From: Adiantum capillus-veneris
Taxonomy: Eukaryota; Streptophyta; Polypodiopsida; Polypodiales; Pteridaceae
Length of the DNA: 64,000 bases
Reading direction: 5' to 3'
Assembly: GCA_014529385.2 (NCBI GenBank)
Contig: CM043962.1
Coordinates: forward strand, 124,974,470-125,038,469
Part shown: positions 20,720 through 31,830 of the stretch, piece by piece
Position numbering within the stretch: position 1 is the first letter of the stretch
Layout of the letters: each line of letters opens with the position of its first letter
Program-made: the position numbers and the translations under genes
The notes under the pieces: model-generated
What the model was told of the DNA's origin: nothing
Database searches by the model: none
The model's input: the letters and a program-made list of their open reading frames with translations, nothing else

Positions 20720-22731
20720 ATGGAGATGCCAGAACAATTAAAGCAGTTTATTGATGATTTTAGTGCCAATGGATTTGATACAAATTTGGAATTTATAGAT
20801 TTGCCAAAAATGATAGAATTGGTTCAGGGGTATCTGAAGGAAGCAAAAGCCATGCAGATAAAAAAGCAGATTGATGATGCTATAGAGTTAGCACTTGATG
20901 CAGTATGTGAGCAGTATTATGTTTTTCAAGGATATGATCCAGAAGGTTTTATTGCATGTTACAAGGCTGAGATGAAGAGCCGAAATGTTCCAGAAGATCG
21001 GATGATTGCAGCTTTTGAGGACGTTGTAAACTCGGATTTTAAAAAGCAAGTTCAAGAACTGGCAAAAGAATATCCCACACGGTGGGAGTATTTGGCAGAG
21101 TAATTTATTTACGAAAGCCCAAGGATTCTAGATCGGGACATAAAGGAGATTACTGAAGGAAATAAGGTTGTCTTCAGTAAAGGTGAAGGGGATAAAATGC
21201 AGATCCTCAACTATGATGAATTTTGGGAGCATATTTCTGCATGAAGTAAAGCCAAAGAGAATGCTAAGCTGGAAGTAGCAGATTCAGTTTCAGAGGAGCT
21301 TAATTTGAGTTACGAAGAAAAGTTAAACAATGAATTTAATGCTGGAACAGATTTATATGAATTTTTTTCAAAGATTGCTTGCATGGACTCTACCACTAAT
21401 AACGGTTCCAGTGAAGACATAGACTGTGCAGCAAGTGGATCGCAAGTTGTTGACCTTGACATGGGTTATTGTAAAGGAGCTCATCAAGAAAATGAGCCTC
21501 TACAGGATATTTCTAAAACTATTTGCACTATAGCCGAGCAGGATAACATGTCTGCTACAGATGATTGCATAACTAAAGCTATTATATACACAGTAGCTAA
21601 TGCAATGACTAAGATTGTGGACCCAGTACAGGATGAGCCTGAGGATGTCAATGAACCTATGATTGCTACTAACAATATGCTTGCAGATGATGCTATCACA
21701 GAAGAGGATGCTATAATCGTCGATTTCTTTTCTAGATCTGAAGGAGATATTTATGGCAGTATAGAAGAGCTTTCTGATGTGTATACCTCTTCAGAGGGGG
21801 TGCCAGATGAGCCTTTACAGCTCTATAATGTATTGCTAAGTAACATGGATGCAGATGAGGAAGCAGAGGATGATATCGAGGAGTATGAAGATTGCTTGGA
21901 TCATATTGATTGTGAACAGGTTATCGACAGGGATTTTACATCTATGCTTATAGATGGACAGCATGAGGAGAAAACTCCTATAGTTTTGATGAATGTTGAG
22001 ACTTCCAAGGTTGATTTTCCCGAGGATGTTATGGATGAAGATCTACAGGATAAAGCTGTTTTTCATGATCAAGTTGAAATCCCAACATGTAAAAAATTGT
22101 CTTATGATATAGGTCGAGAAACTCCCAAGGGTTTTTGTGATGACTATGAAGCTAGAGGGGGTGATGATGCATCCTTGATACTGCATAAAATGCACAGGGT
22201 TTTTCATTTGCTTGGACAATGTGCCAGATGTGGCTGCTATGCCTATTGATGCTTATGTCAGTGATGTCTTGTCTGCCAGTAAAAGGGAGTCAGATATCTT
22301 TAATGCTTTCTGGTAACGAGCTTAAGTTGCCAACAGTTTATGGGATGTGGGTGTTGCACTATGCTTCAGGTGAAGCTGTAGTATATTGTAGAGCCCATCA
22401 ATGCTATGTGATCTCGATGGTGTTTGATCCAAGAGATTCTAAGGATATTCATAAGCAGATTCAATACAGATGGATATTGATCAGTATGCATAGTAATTGT
22501 GTGCTACTTGAACCAAGGGTAGCATATCTGCACCAGAAATGCTTGATGTTGAATGATACTAGAAATGTATGCTCATGTGGATGTTATGATGCTCCAATGT
22601 GTGGGAAAATCCCTATTATCCCATTTGATCCTGCTAATAATTGTGTTATGGAGGTTTTATCCCAAGGTGGTTTAAAGGTCTACCATTTGTCCAAGCTAGC
22701 TCTATTGAAAAGTTCTATCTATATTGTTTGA
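20720..22731 (+). pseudogene. Uncharacterised ORF with acidic middle (gag-like?), copy 1
   Basis: From the Met at 20720, 40 nt after the primer site, one frame runs to 22249 with only two stops, at 21101 (TAA) and about 21242 (TGA). Two frameshifts near 22,196 and 22,312 extend it to 22731, about 670 codons. The N-terminus (MEMPEQLKQFIDDF ... PTRWEYLAE) is helical and charged. The middle is strongly acidic (DADEEAEDDIEEYED). The C-terminal third is Cys-rich (NVCSCGCYDAPMCGK). I do not recognise a named domain. Position after LTR and primer site suggests a gag-like role, which is inference. Its last ~35 codons are the first unit of the tandem array. Confidence 0.55.
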
Positions 22732-24430
22732 AGGTCAATTTGTGAATGGTGTGTAGCTCCTAGATCTATTATCATGGATGGTTTTGGGCAGAGGTCCACC
22801 ACTTGTCCAACCTATTATCTATTGTGTTCTCGAGGTTTTAGCCCAGGTTGGTTTGAAGGTCCACCACCTGTCCAAGCTAGCTCCTTTGAAAGAAGCTATC
22901 TCTATTGTTTCAAGATCAATGTGTGAATGGACTGTAGCTACTATTTTTCCTACCATGGATTGTTTGGGATAGAGGTCCACCACTTGTCTAACCTATTATC
23001 TATTGTGTTATTGAGGTTTTAGCCCAAGGTTGTTTGAAGGTCCACCAACTGTCCAAGCTAGATCTATTGAATAGTCCTATCTCTAGTTTGATCACATGGA
23101 TGGTTTGGGGTAGAGGTCCACCACTTGTCCAACCTACTAACCATTGTGCTATGGAGGTTTTAGCCCATGGTGGTTTGAAGGTCCATCACCTGTCCAAGCT
23201 AGCTCTATTGAATAGTCCTATCTCTAGTCTGATGATGTGGATGGTTTGGGGTAGAGGTCCACAACTTGTCCAACCTACTATCCATTGTGTTATTGAGGTT
23301 TTAGACCAAGGTGGTTTGAAGGTACACCACCTGTCCAAGCTAGATCTATTGAAAGAATATATCTCTATTGTTTGAAGGTCAATGTGTGAATGGAGTAGAG
23401 CTACTATGCTTACTACCATTGATGGTTTGGGACAGAGGTCCACCACTTGTCCAACCTACTAATCATTGCATTATGGAGGTTTTAGCCCAAGGTGGTTTGA
23501 AGATGAACCACCTATCCAAGCTAGCTCGATTGAAAGAATCTAGCACTATTGTTTGAAGACTAAAGTTTGAATAGAATTTAGCTACTATGTTTACTACCAT
23601 GGATGGTTTGGGGCAGAGGTCCACCACTTGTCCTTGACCTACTAACCATCGTGTAATGAAGGGTTTCGCCCAAGGTAGTTTGAAGGTCCACCACCTATCC
23701 AAGCTAGCTTTATTGAATAGTCCTATCTCTAGTTTGGTCACGTTGATGGTTTGGGGTAGAGGTCCAGCACTTTTCCAACCTACTATCCATTGTGCTATTG
23801 AGGTTTGAGCCCAAGGGTTTGAAGGTCCACCACCTGTCCAAGCTAGATCTATTGAAATAAGCTATCTCTATTGTTTGAAGGTCAATGTGTGAATGGAGTA
23901 GAGCTACTATGTTTACTACCATTGAAAATTTGGGACAGAGGTCCACCACTTGTCCAACCTACTAACCATTGCATTGTGAAGGTTTTATCCCAAGGTTGTT
24001 TGAAGATCCACCATCTATCCAAGCTAGATCTATTGAAAGAATCTATCATTATTGTTTGAAGGTTAAAGTGTGAATAGAGTCTAGCTACAATGTTTACTAC
24101 AATGGAGAGTTTGGGACAGAGGTCCATCGCTTGTACAACCTACTAACCGTTGTTTTAATGGATTTTTTAGCCAAAGGTGGTTTGAAGGTCCACCACGTGT
24201 CCAAGCTAGCTCTCCTCTTTCTACTCTGATATCGTGGATGGTTTGGGATAGAGGTCTAGCACTTGTCCAACCTACTATCCATTGTGTTATTGAGGTTTTA
24301 GCCCAAGGTGGTTTGAAGGTCCACCACACCTGTCCAAGCTAGCTCTATTAAAAGAAGCTATCTCTATTGTTTGAAGTTCAATGTGTGAATGGAGTGTAGC
24401 TACTATGTTTACTACCATGGATGGTCAGGG
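22640..24430. repeat. Satellite-like array 1, ~140/180-bp units, copy 1
   Basis: Eleven units are marked by 'gtccaagctag' near 22691, 22871, 23053, 23192, 23334, 23514, 23698, 23838, 24018, 24201 and 24333. Spacings are about 180, 182, 139, 142, 180, 184, 140, 180, 183 and 132, so long and short units are mixed. Long units carry an extra ~42-bp block with 'ttgaaggtcaatgtgtgaat'. Each unit has two copies of a 'ggtccaccacttgtccaa' motif and an AGGTGGT...ACCACCT inverted repeat. Open frames on both strands here are by-products of the period. Confidence 0.9.
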
Positions 24431-25730
24431 TGGAGGACCATCACTTGTCCAACCTATAAGCAAGGGCTACTTGGACATTGAGAATCAAGGCCCTACAATA
24501 GTTCACCTTGGACATCGGTCATTAAAACTAGGCCCACCACTTATCCAACCTTTATTCTCATTTAAAAAGGGACTTTTGGTTTCAAGATCCATCACTTGTC
24601 CACCCCTACTTGCATTGAAAGAACCAAGAGATACTTGGACATTGGGAACCCAGATCCTACACCACCTTGGACACTGGCTATTAGAACTAGGTCCACCACT
24701 TGTCCAACCTTTACTCTCATATATAAAAGGGACTTCTGGTTTCAAGATCACCACTTGTCCAACCTTACTTACATTAAAAAAATCAAGGGCTACTTGGACA
24801 TTGAGAACCAAGGCCCTACAATAGTTCACCTTGTACATAAACTAGGTCCAACACTTGTCCAATCTTTACCCTCATATAGAAAGGGACTTTTGGTTTTGAA
24901 ATCCATCACTTATCCAACCATACTTCCATTAAAAGAAGGAAGAGATACTTGGACACATTGGGAACCACGATCCTACACCACCTTGGACACTGGCCATTAA
25001 AACTAGGTCCATCACTTGTCCAAACTTTACTCTCATATATAAAAGGGAATTCTGGTTTCAAGCTCTACCACTTGTCTAACCTTACTTCCATTAAAAGAAG
25101 CAAGGGCTACTTGGACATTGAGAACCAAGGCCCTACAATAGTTCACCTTGTAAATTAACTAGGTCCACCACTTGTCCAACCTTTACTCTCATATATATGG
25201 GACTTTTGTTTTGAGACATTGAGAACCAAGGCCATACAATAGTTCACCTTGTACATTAACTAGGTCCACCACTTGTCCAACCTTTACTCTCATATATATG
25301 GCACATTTGGAACCAAGCTCCTACAATACCAGATTGGACATTGGACATTAAAACTAGGTCCATCACTTGTCCAAGCTTTACTCTCATATAGAAAAATGGT
25401 CTTTTGGTTGTTTCAACCTCCACCACTTGTCCAACCTTACTGCCATTGAAAGAAGCAAGGGATATTTGGACATTGCAAAGCAAGTTCCTACAATAGCACC
25501 TTGAACAATAGCCATTAGAACTAGGTCCACCATTTCGCCAAGCTTTACCTCATATAGAAAAGGGCTTTTTGTTTCAAGATCCCCCCTTGTCCAACCTTAC
25601 TTCCATTTGAAGAAGCAAGAGATACTTGGACATTGACAAGCAAGTTCCTAAAATAGCACCATGGACACTGGCCATTACAACTAGGTCCACCACTTGTCCA
25701 AGCTATGATCTAATATAGAAATGTCTATAG
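24430..25730. repeat. Satellite-like array 2, shares core with array 1, copy 1
   Basis: Units contain 'aactaggtccaccacttgtc', a 'ctttactctcatata' stretch, a second 'ccaccacttgtccaacctta' and 'aagcaagggctacttggaca', with lengths of about 95-165 bp. Array 2 has the same 'tccaccacttgtccaa' core and orientation as array 1 but different spacers. It may be an older or differently amplified relative. Confidence 0.85.
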
Positions 25731-26377
25731 AGTTATAGTATTCATAACCCTTGTCTAATGTGTACTGTAGCGTATACATTTTTTTTCAAAGAGAATTTAT
25801 CTATAAATATGAACTTAACAAGGTGTTTCTTTTCAACTTACAGGATGGACTTTGAATCTGGGGAGAAAGTGCATATGGTACTTGATAAGAAATTGTTGGT
25901 ATTGGTTGTGTGCGTAGAATAGATCATCATTCCACTTGTGGAGGTACAAAGATAGGGCAAGAGAATGTATCTATACTAGTGGAGTAATGTTTGAAGGATG
26001 TGGTCCTCCCTTTTTCTACAATGGATACTACATCTCTCCAAACCTCATTATGGAGTGTTGTTCAATGGCCTAAGCTTCTTTTGAAGAGATCCATAATGAA
26101 TGAAAACATAATTGACACAAATGAAATCTATAGTGTTGATGAAAAAGGGGATCATCTTGATCCTCTAGGTGCAGATGCAATACATATTACAAGCCCAGAG
26201 TTTGAAATGTCAATACGCGAATCTTGGAGTCTAAATCAAAGGGTCCTTCTAATGGATGACACAATTATGCACGCTGCGAATGAAGGGACCATCTTGTATG
26301 AATTTCCACATGAATATGTCAATTTTCAAGTACGTTGATGACTTTGTGGGCGTAGGTATTGAAAGGTAGAATGCGTG
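25217..26377. repeat. Nested 1,161-bp tandem duplication, unit 1 (copy 1)
   Basis: The segment repeats at 26378-27538. The 9-bp 'cattgagaa' is present at 25217 and 27539 and at the internal junction (26378), so the duplication probably used this microhomology. The two units differ at many sites, for example near 25755, 26077, 26113, 26145 and 26169. They are therefore much older than the 19-kb duplication. Confidence 0.9.
25844..26338 (+). pseudogene. Exon-like coding relic, unit 1 (copy 1)
   Basis: A 3' splice-like site (pyrimidine-rich stretch ending in TTACAG at 25843) precedes MDFESGEKVHMVLDKK. After a frameshift the 115-codon frame at 25991-26338 reads LPFSTMDTTSLQTSLWSVVQ, then WPKLLL, and later SPEFEMSIRESWSLNQRVL. 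The 'P......tl..al.s.V.WP..L' pattern resembles a domain found next to transposase-like ORFs in plants (DUF8039-type; low certainty). A GTACGT at 26330 could be a 5' splice site. It appears to be the upstream part of the DUF7869-like gene and is duplicated with the 1,161-bp unit. Confidence 0.45.
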
Positions 26378-27538
26378 CATTGAGAACCAAGGCCCTACAA
26401 TAGTCCACCTTGTACATTAACTAGGTCCACCACTTGTCCAACCTTTACTCTCATATATATGGCACATTTGGAACCAAGCTCCTACAATACCAGTTTGGAC
26501 ACTGGACATTAAAACTAGGTCCATCACTTGTCCAAGCTTTACTCTCATATAGAAAAATGGTCTTTTGGTTGTTTCAACCTCCACCACTTGTCCAACCTTA
26601 CTTCCATTGAAAGAAGCAAGGGATATTTGGACATTGCAAAGCAAGTTCCTACAATAGCACCTTGAACAATAGCCATTAGAACTAGGTCCACCATTTTGCC
26701 AAGCTTTACCTCATATAGAAAAGGGCTTTTTGTTTCAAGATCCCCCCTTGTCCAACCTTACCTCCATTTGAAGAAGCAAGAGATACTTGGACATTGACAA
26801 GCAAGTTCCTAAACTAGCACCATGGACACTGGCCATTACAACTAGGTCCACCACTTGTCCAAGCTATGATCTAATATAGAAATTTCTATAGAGTTATAGT
26901 ATTCACAACCCTTGTCTAATGTGTAATGTAGCTTATACATTTTTTTTCAAAGAGAATTTATCTATAAATATGAACTTAACAAGGTGTTTCTTTTCAACTT
27001 ACAGGATGGACTTTGAATCTGGGGAGAAAGTGCATATGGTACTTGATAAGAAATTGTTGGTATTGGTTGTGTGCGTAGAATAGATCATCATTCCACTTGT
27101 GGAGGTACAAAGATAGGGCAAGAGAATGTATCTATACTAGTGGAGTAATGTTTGAAGGATGTGGTCCTCCCTTTTTCTACAATGGATACTACATCTCTCC
27201 AAACCTCATTATGGAGTGTTGTTCAATGGCCTAAGCTTCTTTTGAAGATATCCATAATGAATGAAAACATAATTTACACAAATGAAATCTATAGTGTTGA
27301 TGAACAAGGGGATCATCTTGATCCTCTAATTGCAGATGCAATACATATTACAAGCCCAGAGTTTGAAATGTCAATACGCGAATCTTGGAGTCTAAATCAA
27401 AGGGTCCTTCTAATGGACGACACAATTATACACACTGTGAATGAAGGGACCATCTTGTATGAATTTCCACATGAATATGTCAATTTTCAAGTACGTTGAT
27501 GACTTTGTGGGCGTAGGTATTGAAAGGTAGAATGCAAT
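26378..27538. repeat. Nested 1,161-bp tandem duplication, unit 2 (copy 1)
   Basis: Second unit of the nested duplication. It contains the end of array 2 and an exon-like coding stretch, and is followed by the sole copy of the DUF7869-like gene body. Confidence 0.9.
27005..27499 (+). pseudogene. Exon-like coding relic, unit 2 (copy 1)
   Basis: Duplicate of 25844-26338, with substitutions such as Asp to Tyr and Gly to Ile in the frame at 27152-27499. This is the unit contiguous with the downstream gene body at 27870-29610. The upstream frame MDFESGEKVHMV has the same stop and frameshift as unit 1, so the damage came before the nested duplication. Confidence 0.45.
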
Positions 27539-27869
27539 CATTGAGAATATGCCTGAAGTGGGAAGCATTACTTTGCTAAAGTGGCCCATCCAATAGACAA
27601 CCATGTTGGATGGGATCCCACTACAACACTTTGTTCCTGTTGATGGGATGCATGCTAGATGTGAGTATGTATCCAATGATGACAACACTAAGAAAAAACA
27701 TGATGGTAGTGTTGATGCCCCTTTGCTAAGGAAGAGATGATACAGTTTCATCAACAGGACTCAAAAAGTGCAAGCAGCACTAGCTTCTACTTTTTATCTT
27801 TCAGCTGAGTAAATTCAAACGGTTTGATGCATTGATTGTTGTAGAAAAAAATGATGTCAGTTTTCAGAT

Positions 27870-29610
27870 CATGATTTGGTGACAATATTACAGCCAGAAT
27901 TTTGCGGAGAGTCTCAAAAATCACGCACAAATTATATATATGATGTTCTGTCTATATGCTATCAAAAAGATGAGAAGATGCGATACCAATTCAAGATAAG
28001 TGGCTCTATTGTTTGTTGTAGAGCATGGTATGAGCTACCTGGAATACCAAAGACATCATTTTACTGCTACAAAGGAAAATTTTGAAAACAGTGCATGCCA
28101 ATATGTGCATGGTAACACATGTACATTGAGAAGAGGATTTCAACATACTAGTTTAGCAAGAGCACTATTAAATGAATTCATGGATAGCAACTCTGAGAAG
28201 ATGCCACATAGAAGCAGAGCACTACTAGATGGCTCAAGAGAGACTCAATTAGTGATTCCATCAATGTACAAACAAGTTGACATTTTAAGCAAAATCAACA
28301 CAACACTGGACCAAATGGGCTATGAGAAGAAGTCATCTCAATCTTCTTTTGGTAGAATTGGGAACAAAGAGTATCCATATGTCACTTTAACAAAGACAAG
28401 TGAGTTCTCTAAGTGCAATGTCTGTAGTTCAATCAAGGAAGGCTAGAAGCTAAACCTTCTCTTGAATAGAGAGCTGTTCTCTTTAGAGAAAGAACTTCTC
28501 TTGAGAGAAAGAGAAGTTCACATGGCACAACAGAAGAGTTGTAGGAACTTATATTATGCATGGCACACATATTCAGAAACTCAACCACAAAAGTATGTTT
28601 GTATAATCCATGATAAGATGGCTCAAAAGAAGACTGCCATTCCTAGATTATGCATTGTTCCCAAGGGTGTGGATTCAGGATACAATTTTCAGGTGGCTGT
28701 GATAGGTATGATCACTCATGGCCACAGAGAAGGTCATTATGGTCACTTTGTCTTGAATGGTTTGTGACCAACTGATCCAAATCTTATAGTTGGATCAATT
28801 GCTAATTGTTTACGAAATAGGTCATGTTCATCTGCGGCCCCATTTTTGATTGAAAAGGTCCCCGATTTCAAGCAATATTGCGATGGTTATCTTTGTGATG
28901 GTGGACAATACATACTTGTTGGACATTCCAAACCACTTCAATTCAGGGTTTTTATACAAGATGAGACACCAATGATACAATATAAGGCACATGAAGGTGT
29001 ATCGAGTTGGAATGGAAGCATTCGCCTTTGGAAAATAGACATAGAAGGCAATCCAATGTTGCCACATGGAGATCCAACTTTGGTGCCAATGGCAGAATAT
29101 GTCAAGGCTCACAAAGAAGTGGTTTTAGGGTTGGAGAATTATATTAAGTTTTGGAAAAATCTAGGGAATGGTTCAAATGTGCCACGATATTATAGATCTA
29201 TGATAGATTACTGGAGTAAGGTGATTGACAAGCTTGGAAAAGCAACCATATTAGATGGAGGCTTGTATGAAAATTTTTGGCCAACCACTCAGGACTATTG
29301 TCACCTACAATCCACTACAATAAGCTTACAACAAGGAGAAAAAAGATTCCTAGGCTTTGAAGAGTTGAATGATCATTTTTTTGGTCCTGAACAAGATAGA
29401 CCAAGGGAATTGTTTGACCCTATGTCTGATGTGCACCAAGGTGACATTGTTATGCTAGCTCCAAGTGACATGGAAATCTATCCAGTTTCACTCGCAATGG
29501 CTTTATTAGACATTGATAACGAGCCTACATCACCAGACTCTATTCCCTTGGTCTATCTCGTTGAGGACCACAAAAATGATCATTCAACTCTTCAAAGCCT
29601 AGGAATCTAA
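27870..29610 (+). pseudogene. DUF7869-like gene relic with central deletion, copy 1
   Basis: Coding pieces in order: 27876-28080 (YQFKISGSIVCCRAWYELPG), a 1-nt frameshift near 28080, 28081-28446 (NSEKMPHRSRALLDGSRETQ ... LTKTSEFSKCNVCSSIK), a stop, 28462-28767 (QQKSCRNLYYAWHTYSETQP, then CIIHDKMAQKKTAIPRL), a stop, then 28846-29610. The pattern of a CxxC, a 'HDKMdQ.kTaiPRl' strand and 'GmitHGh.eG.yGHF.lnGl' matches what I know of DUF7869-type proteins of seed-free plants, possibly DDE-transposase related. Sequence jumps from the 'GSIANCLR' region directly into the C-terminal domain near 28,820. The central part, where I would expect the acidic catalytic-like strand, is gone. Family assignment is from memory. 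Confidence 0.5.
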
Positions 29611-30380
29611 CGAGTCTTTGATGGTTGTTTTGTGCATTCCACACACTTTATTAGAGACTATATTGATCAAACTATCAATCAACATTACAAAAAAGTCCAG
29701 GACTTGTGCTGAGCGTACCTCACACAAGCTAGGTTGTTCACATGTATGCTCCCATTGTTTACGTGTATTATGTAATGCACATAAGAGGGTACAATTTTTG
29801 TGACGACCGTCCCTCACACTCCTGGCCTATTTACCTCTCTCCATCTCTCTCTTTGTGTGTTCTCATCTCTATTGTACAATGTATGGACTACAATCATAAT
29901 ATATCATTCTTTGCTATAAATTATGTCAATTGTTTATCGATTAGGGTCATGACACGATCTTGATAGTTTACCCTCTCCTTTGACAACATTTATTTTTTTA
30001 AATTATATTTTGCAAATATGGCACCGCTGGCAAAACATCAACAAAAATTTTCCTTCAAATTGATAGTACGTCACTTTCACACATGTTAGAGCCTTGTAAG
30101 GTCCCTCCCTAAACCCTAGAGCCATTCTGAAATTTTTCGGCCTAGAAAATAATTTAGAAAAAGTAAGACCGACAAAGAAGTTATACGGATAACAAGACTT
30201 TACTCCAGAATGAAAAGACAAGGATATTTCAGACAAGAAATTACATCATCCTTATATTTTTCCTTTAAGATTAAAATTATTTTTATACTTCTTCATCAAA
30301 AACCGCGTGGGAGCTGATCTAGATCGAGAACTAGGAGAAAAAGAGACTAACTTAATTGAAAGATAAAGTTAAGGGATAAG
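29611..30380. other. No recognisable gene (copy 1)
   Basis: 3' flank of the DUF7869-like relic. A TGTGACGACC start near 29799 could be an LTR boundary but lacks a clear polypurine tract or partner. The small ORFs here have no domain. Confidence 0.4.
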
Positions 30381-30387
30381 AACTAAG

Positions 30388-30535
30388 AAGAAAACTGGGG
30401 TCCAATAGGAATTAAGAAGAGAATTGGAATCCAATAGCATTTGAGAAGAGAATTTGGGGTCCAATAGGAATTGAGAAGAGAATTCCACCCACCATTTCCT
30501 ATATAAACACCCCCTCTCCTTTGTATTTTTAACAC
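30388..30535 (+). promoter_or_regulatory. Short triple repeat followed by TATA box (copy 1)
   Basis: Three tandem copies of a ~33-bp unit ('gtccaataggaattgagaag' type) end near 30480 and are followed by 'cctatataaacacc' at about 30500. A repeated upstream element before a strong TATA box resembles an LTR U3 or a promoter. No gene start follows; the next feature is a tandem array. Confidence 0.5.
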
Positions 30536-30837
30536 ACACATGTATTGCTAAGCTACTTGCATACTTGCCATGCTCAAGACTATGCTTAAGTAAATCAAGG
30601 TTTCCATTAAACCTTGCTCTTTCTCTCTCCCTCTCTTGAAGGCCAAACCCTTGAGGGCTTTTGTGAAGAAGCTTCTCTCTTCTTCCTCTTCACCATAAAT
30701 CCATTTCCTTCCTCCTTGAGCCTCACATCTCTTCAAGAAGGACTTCAACCCAACTTCCCTCTTGTTTAGAGGAGGTAATCTTCATTCTAGTAGGATTAAT
30801 TAATCCATGTATTTTAATACTAGGAAGGTTTATGTGC

Positions 30838-31830
30838 ATCATTTTTAGGTTTAAGCTTTAATGGTAACCTTGGAATTAGGGTTAAGTATTAATGGTAGTT
30901 ATGCATCATTAAATTACGTTTCAAAGGTAGATTTGCACTCATAATCTAAGATTTAATGGTAACTTTGCACTAAGATGTAAGCTTTAGTGATTATCCTGCA
31001 TTTTTAGGTTTTAAGCTTTAAGGAAAACCTTGCAATTAGGGTTAAGTGATAAGAGTATCTACGCATCATAAAGTTAAGCTTCAAAGGTAGATTTGCACTC
31101 GTAAGCTAATCTTTAATGGTAACTTTGCACTTAGATGTAAGCTTTAGTGATTACCTTGCATTTTTAGGTTTTAAGCTTTAATGGAAACCTTGCAATTAGG
31201 GTTAAGTGATAAGAGTATCTACGCATCATAAAGTTAAGCTTCAAAGGTAGATTTTCACTCGTAAGCTAAGCTTTAATGGTAACTTTGCACTTAGAAGTAA
31301 GCTTTAGTGATTACCTTGCATTTTTAGGTTTTAAGCTTTAATGGAAACCTTGCAATTAGGGTTAAGTGATAAGAGTATCTACACATCATAAAGTTAAGCT
31401 TCAAAGATAGATTTTCTCTCTTAAGCTAGGCTTTAATGGTAACTTTGCACTTAGATGTAAGCTTTAGTGACTACCTTGTATTTTTAGGTTTAAGCTTTAA
31501 TGGAAACCTTTCAATTAGGGTCAAGTGATAAGAGTATCTATGCATTATAAAGTCAAGCTTCAAAGGTAGATTTTCTCTTGTAAGCTAAGCTTTAGTGGTA
31601 ACTTTTCACTTAGGTGTAAGCTTTAGTGACTACCTTGTATTTTTAGGTTTAAGCTTTAATGGAAATCTCGCAAATAGGTTAAGTGTCTAAGAGTATCTAT
31701 ACATCATTAAGTTAAGTTTCAAAGGTAGATTTGCACTCTTAAGGTAAGCATTAATGGTAACTTTGCACTTAGGTGTAAGCTTTAGTGACTACCTTGTATT
31801 TTAGGTTTCAGCTTTAATGGAAATCTTGAA
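30838..31830. repeat. 160-bp tandem array, six periods (copy 1)
   Basis: The marker 'agggttaagtg' (or variant) occurs near 30881, 31041, 31201, 31361, 31519 and 31678, a period of 160 bp. Each unit contains repeated 'aagcttta' (HindIII) segments. The inner units are most alike and the outer ones more diverged, as expected from unequal exchange. Two of the seven differences between the 19-kb copies fall here. Confidence 0.95.

Noticed and set aside
22219-25483. Many open frames on both strands in the arrays
   Set aside because: They are periodic copies of the same repeat unit read in different frames. Only the start of the 22219-22731 frame precedes the array and looks coding.
22640-25730. 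CRISPR-like pattern of repeats and spacers
   Set aside because: Spacers are themselves repeated, units are diverged, lengths vary, and the context is a eukaryotic genome with retroelements.
30108-30120. Telomere-like 'cctaaaccctaga' motif
   Set aside because: A single telo-box-sized match with no repeat array. It may be a promoter motif but nothing supports that here.
29799-30535. Complete LTR starting TGTGACGACC
   Set aside because: No polypurine tract, no primer site and no second copy were found, so I did not annotate it as an LTR.
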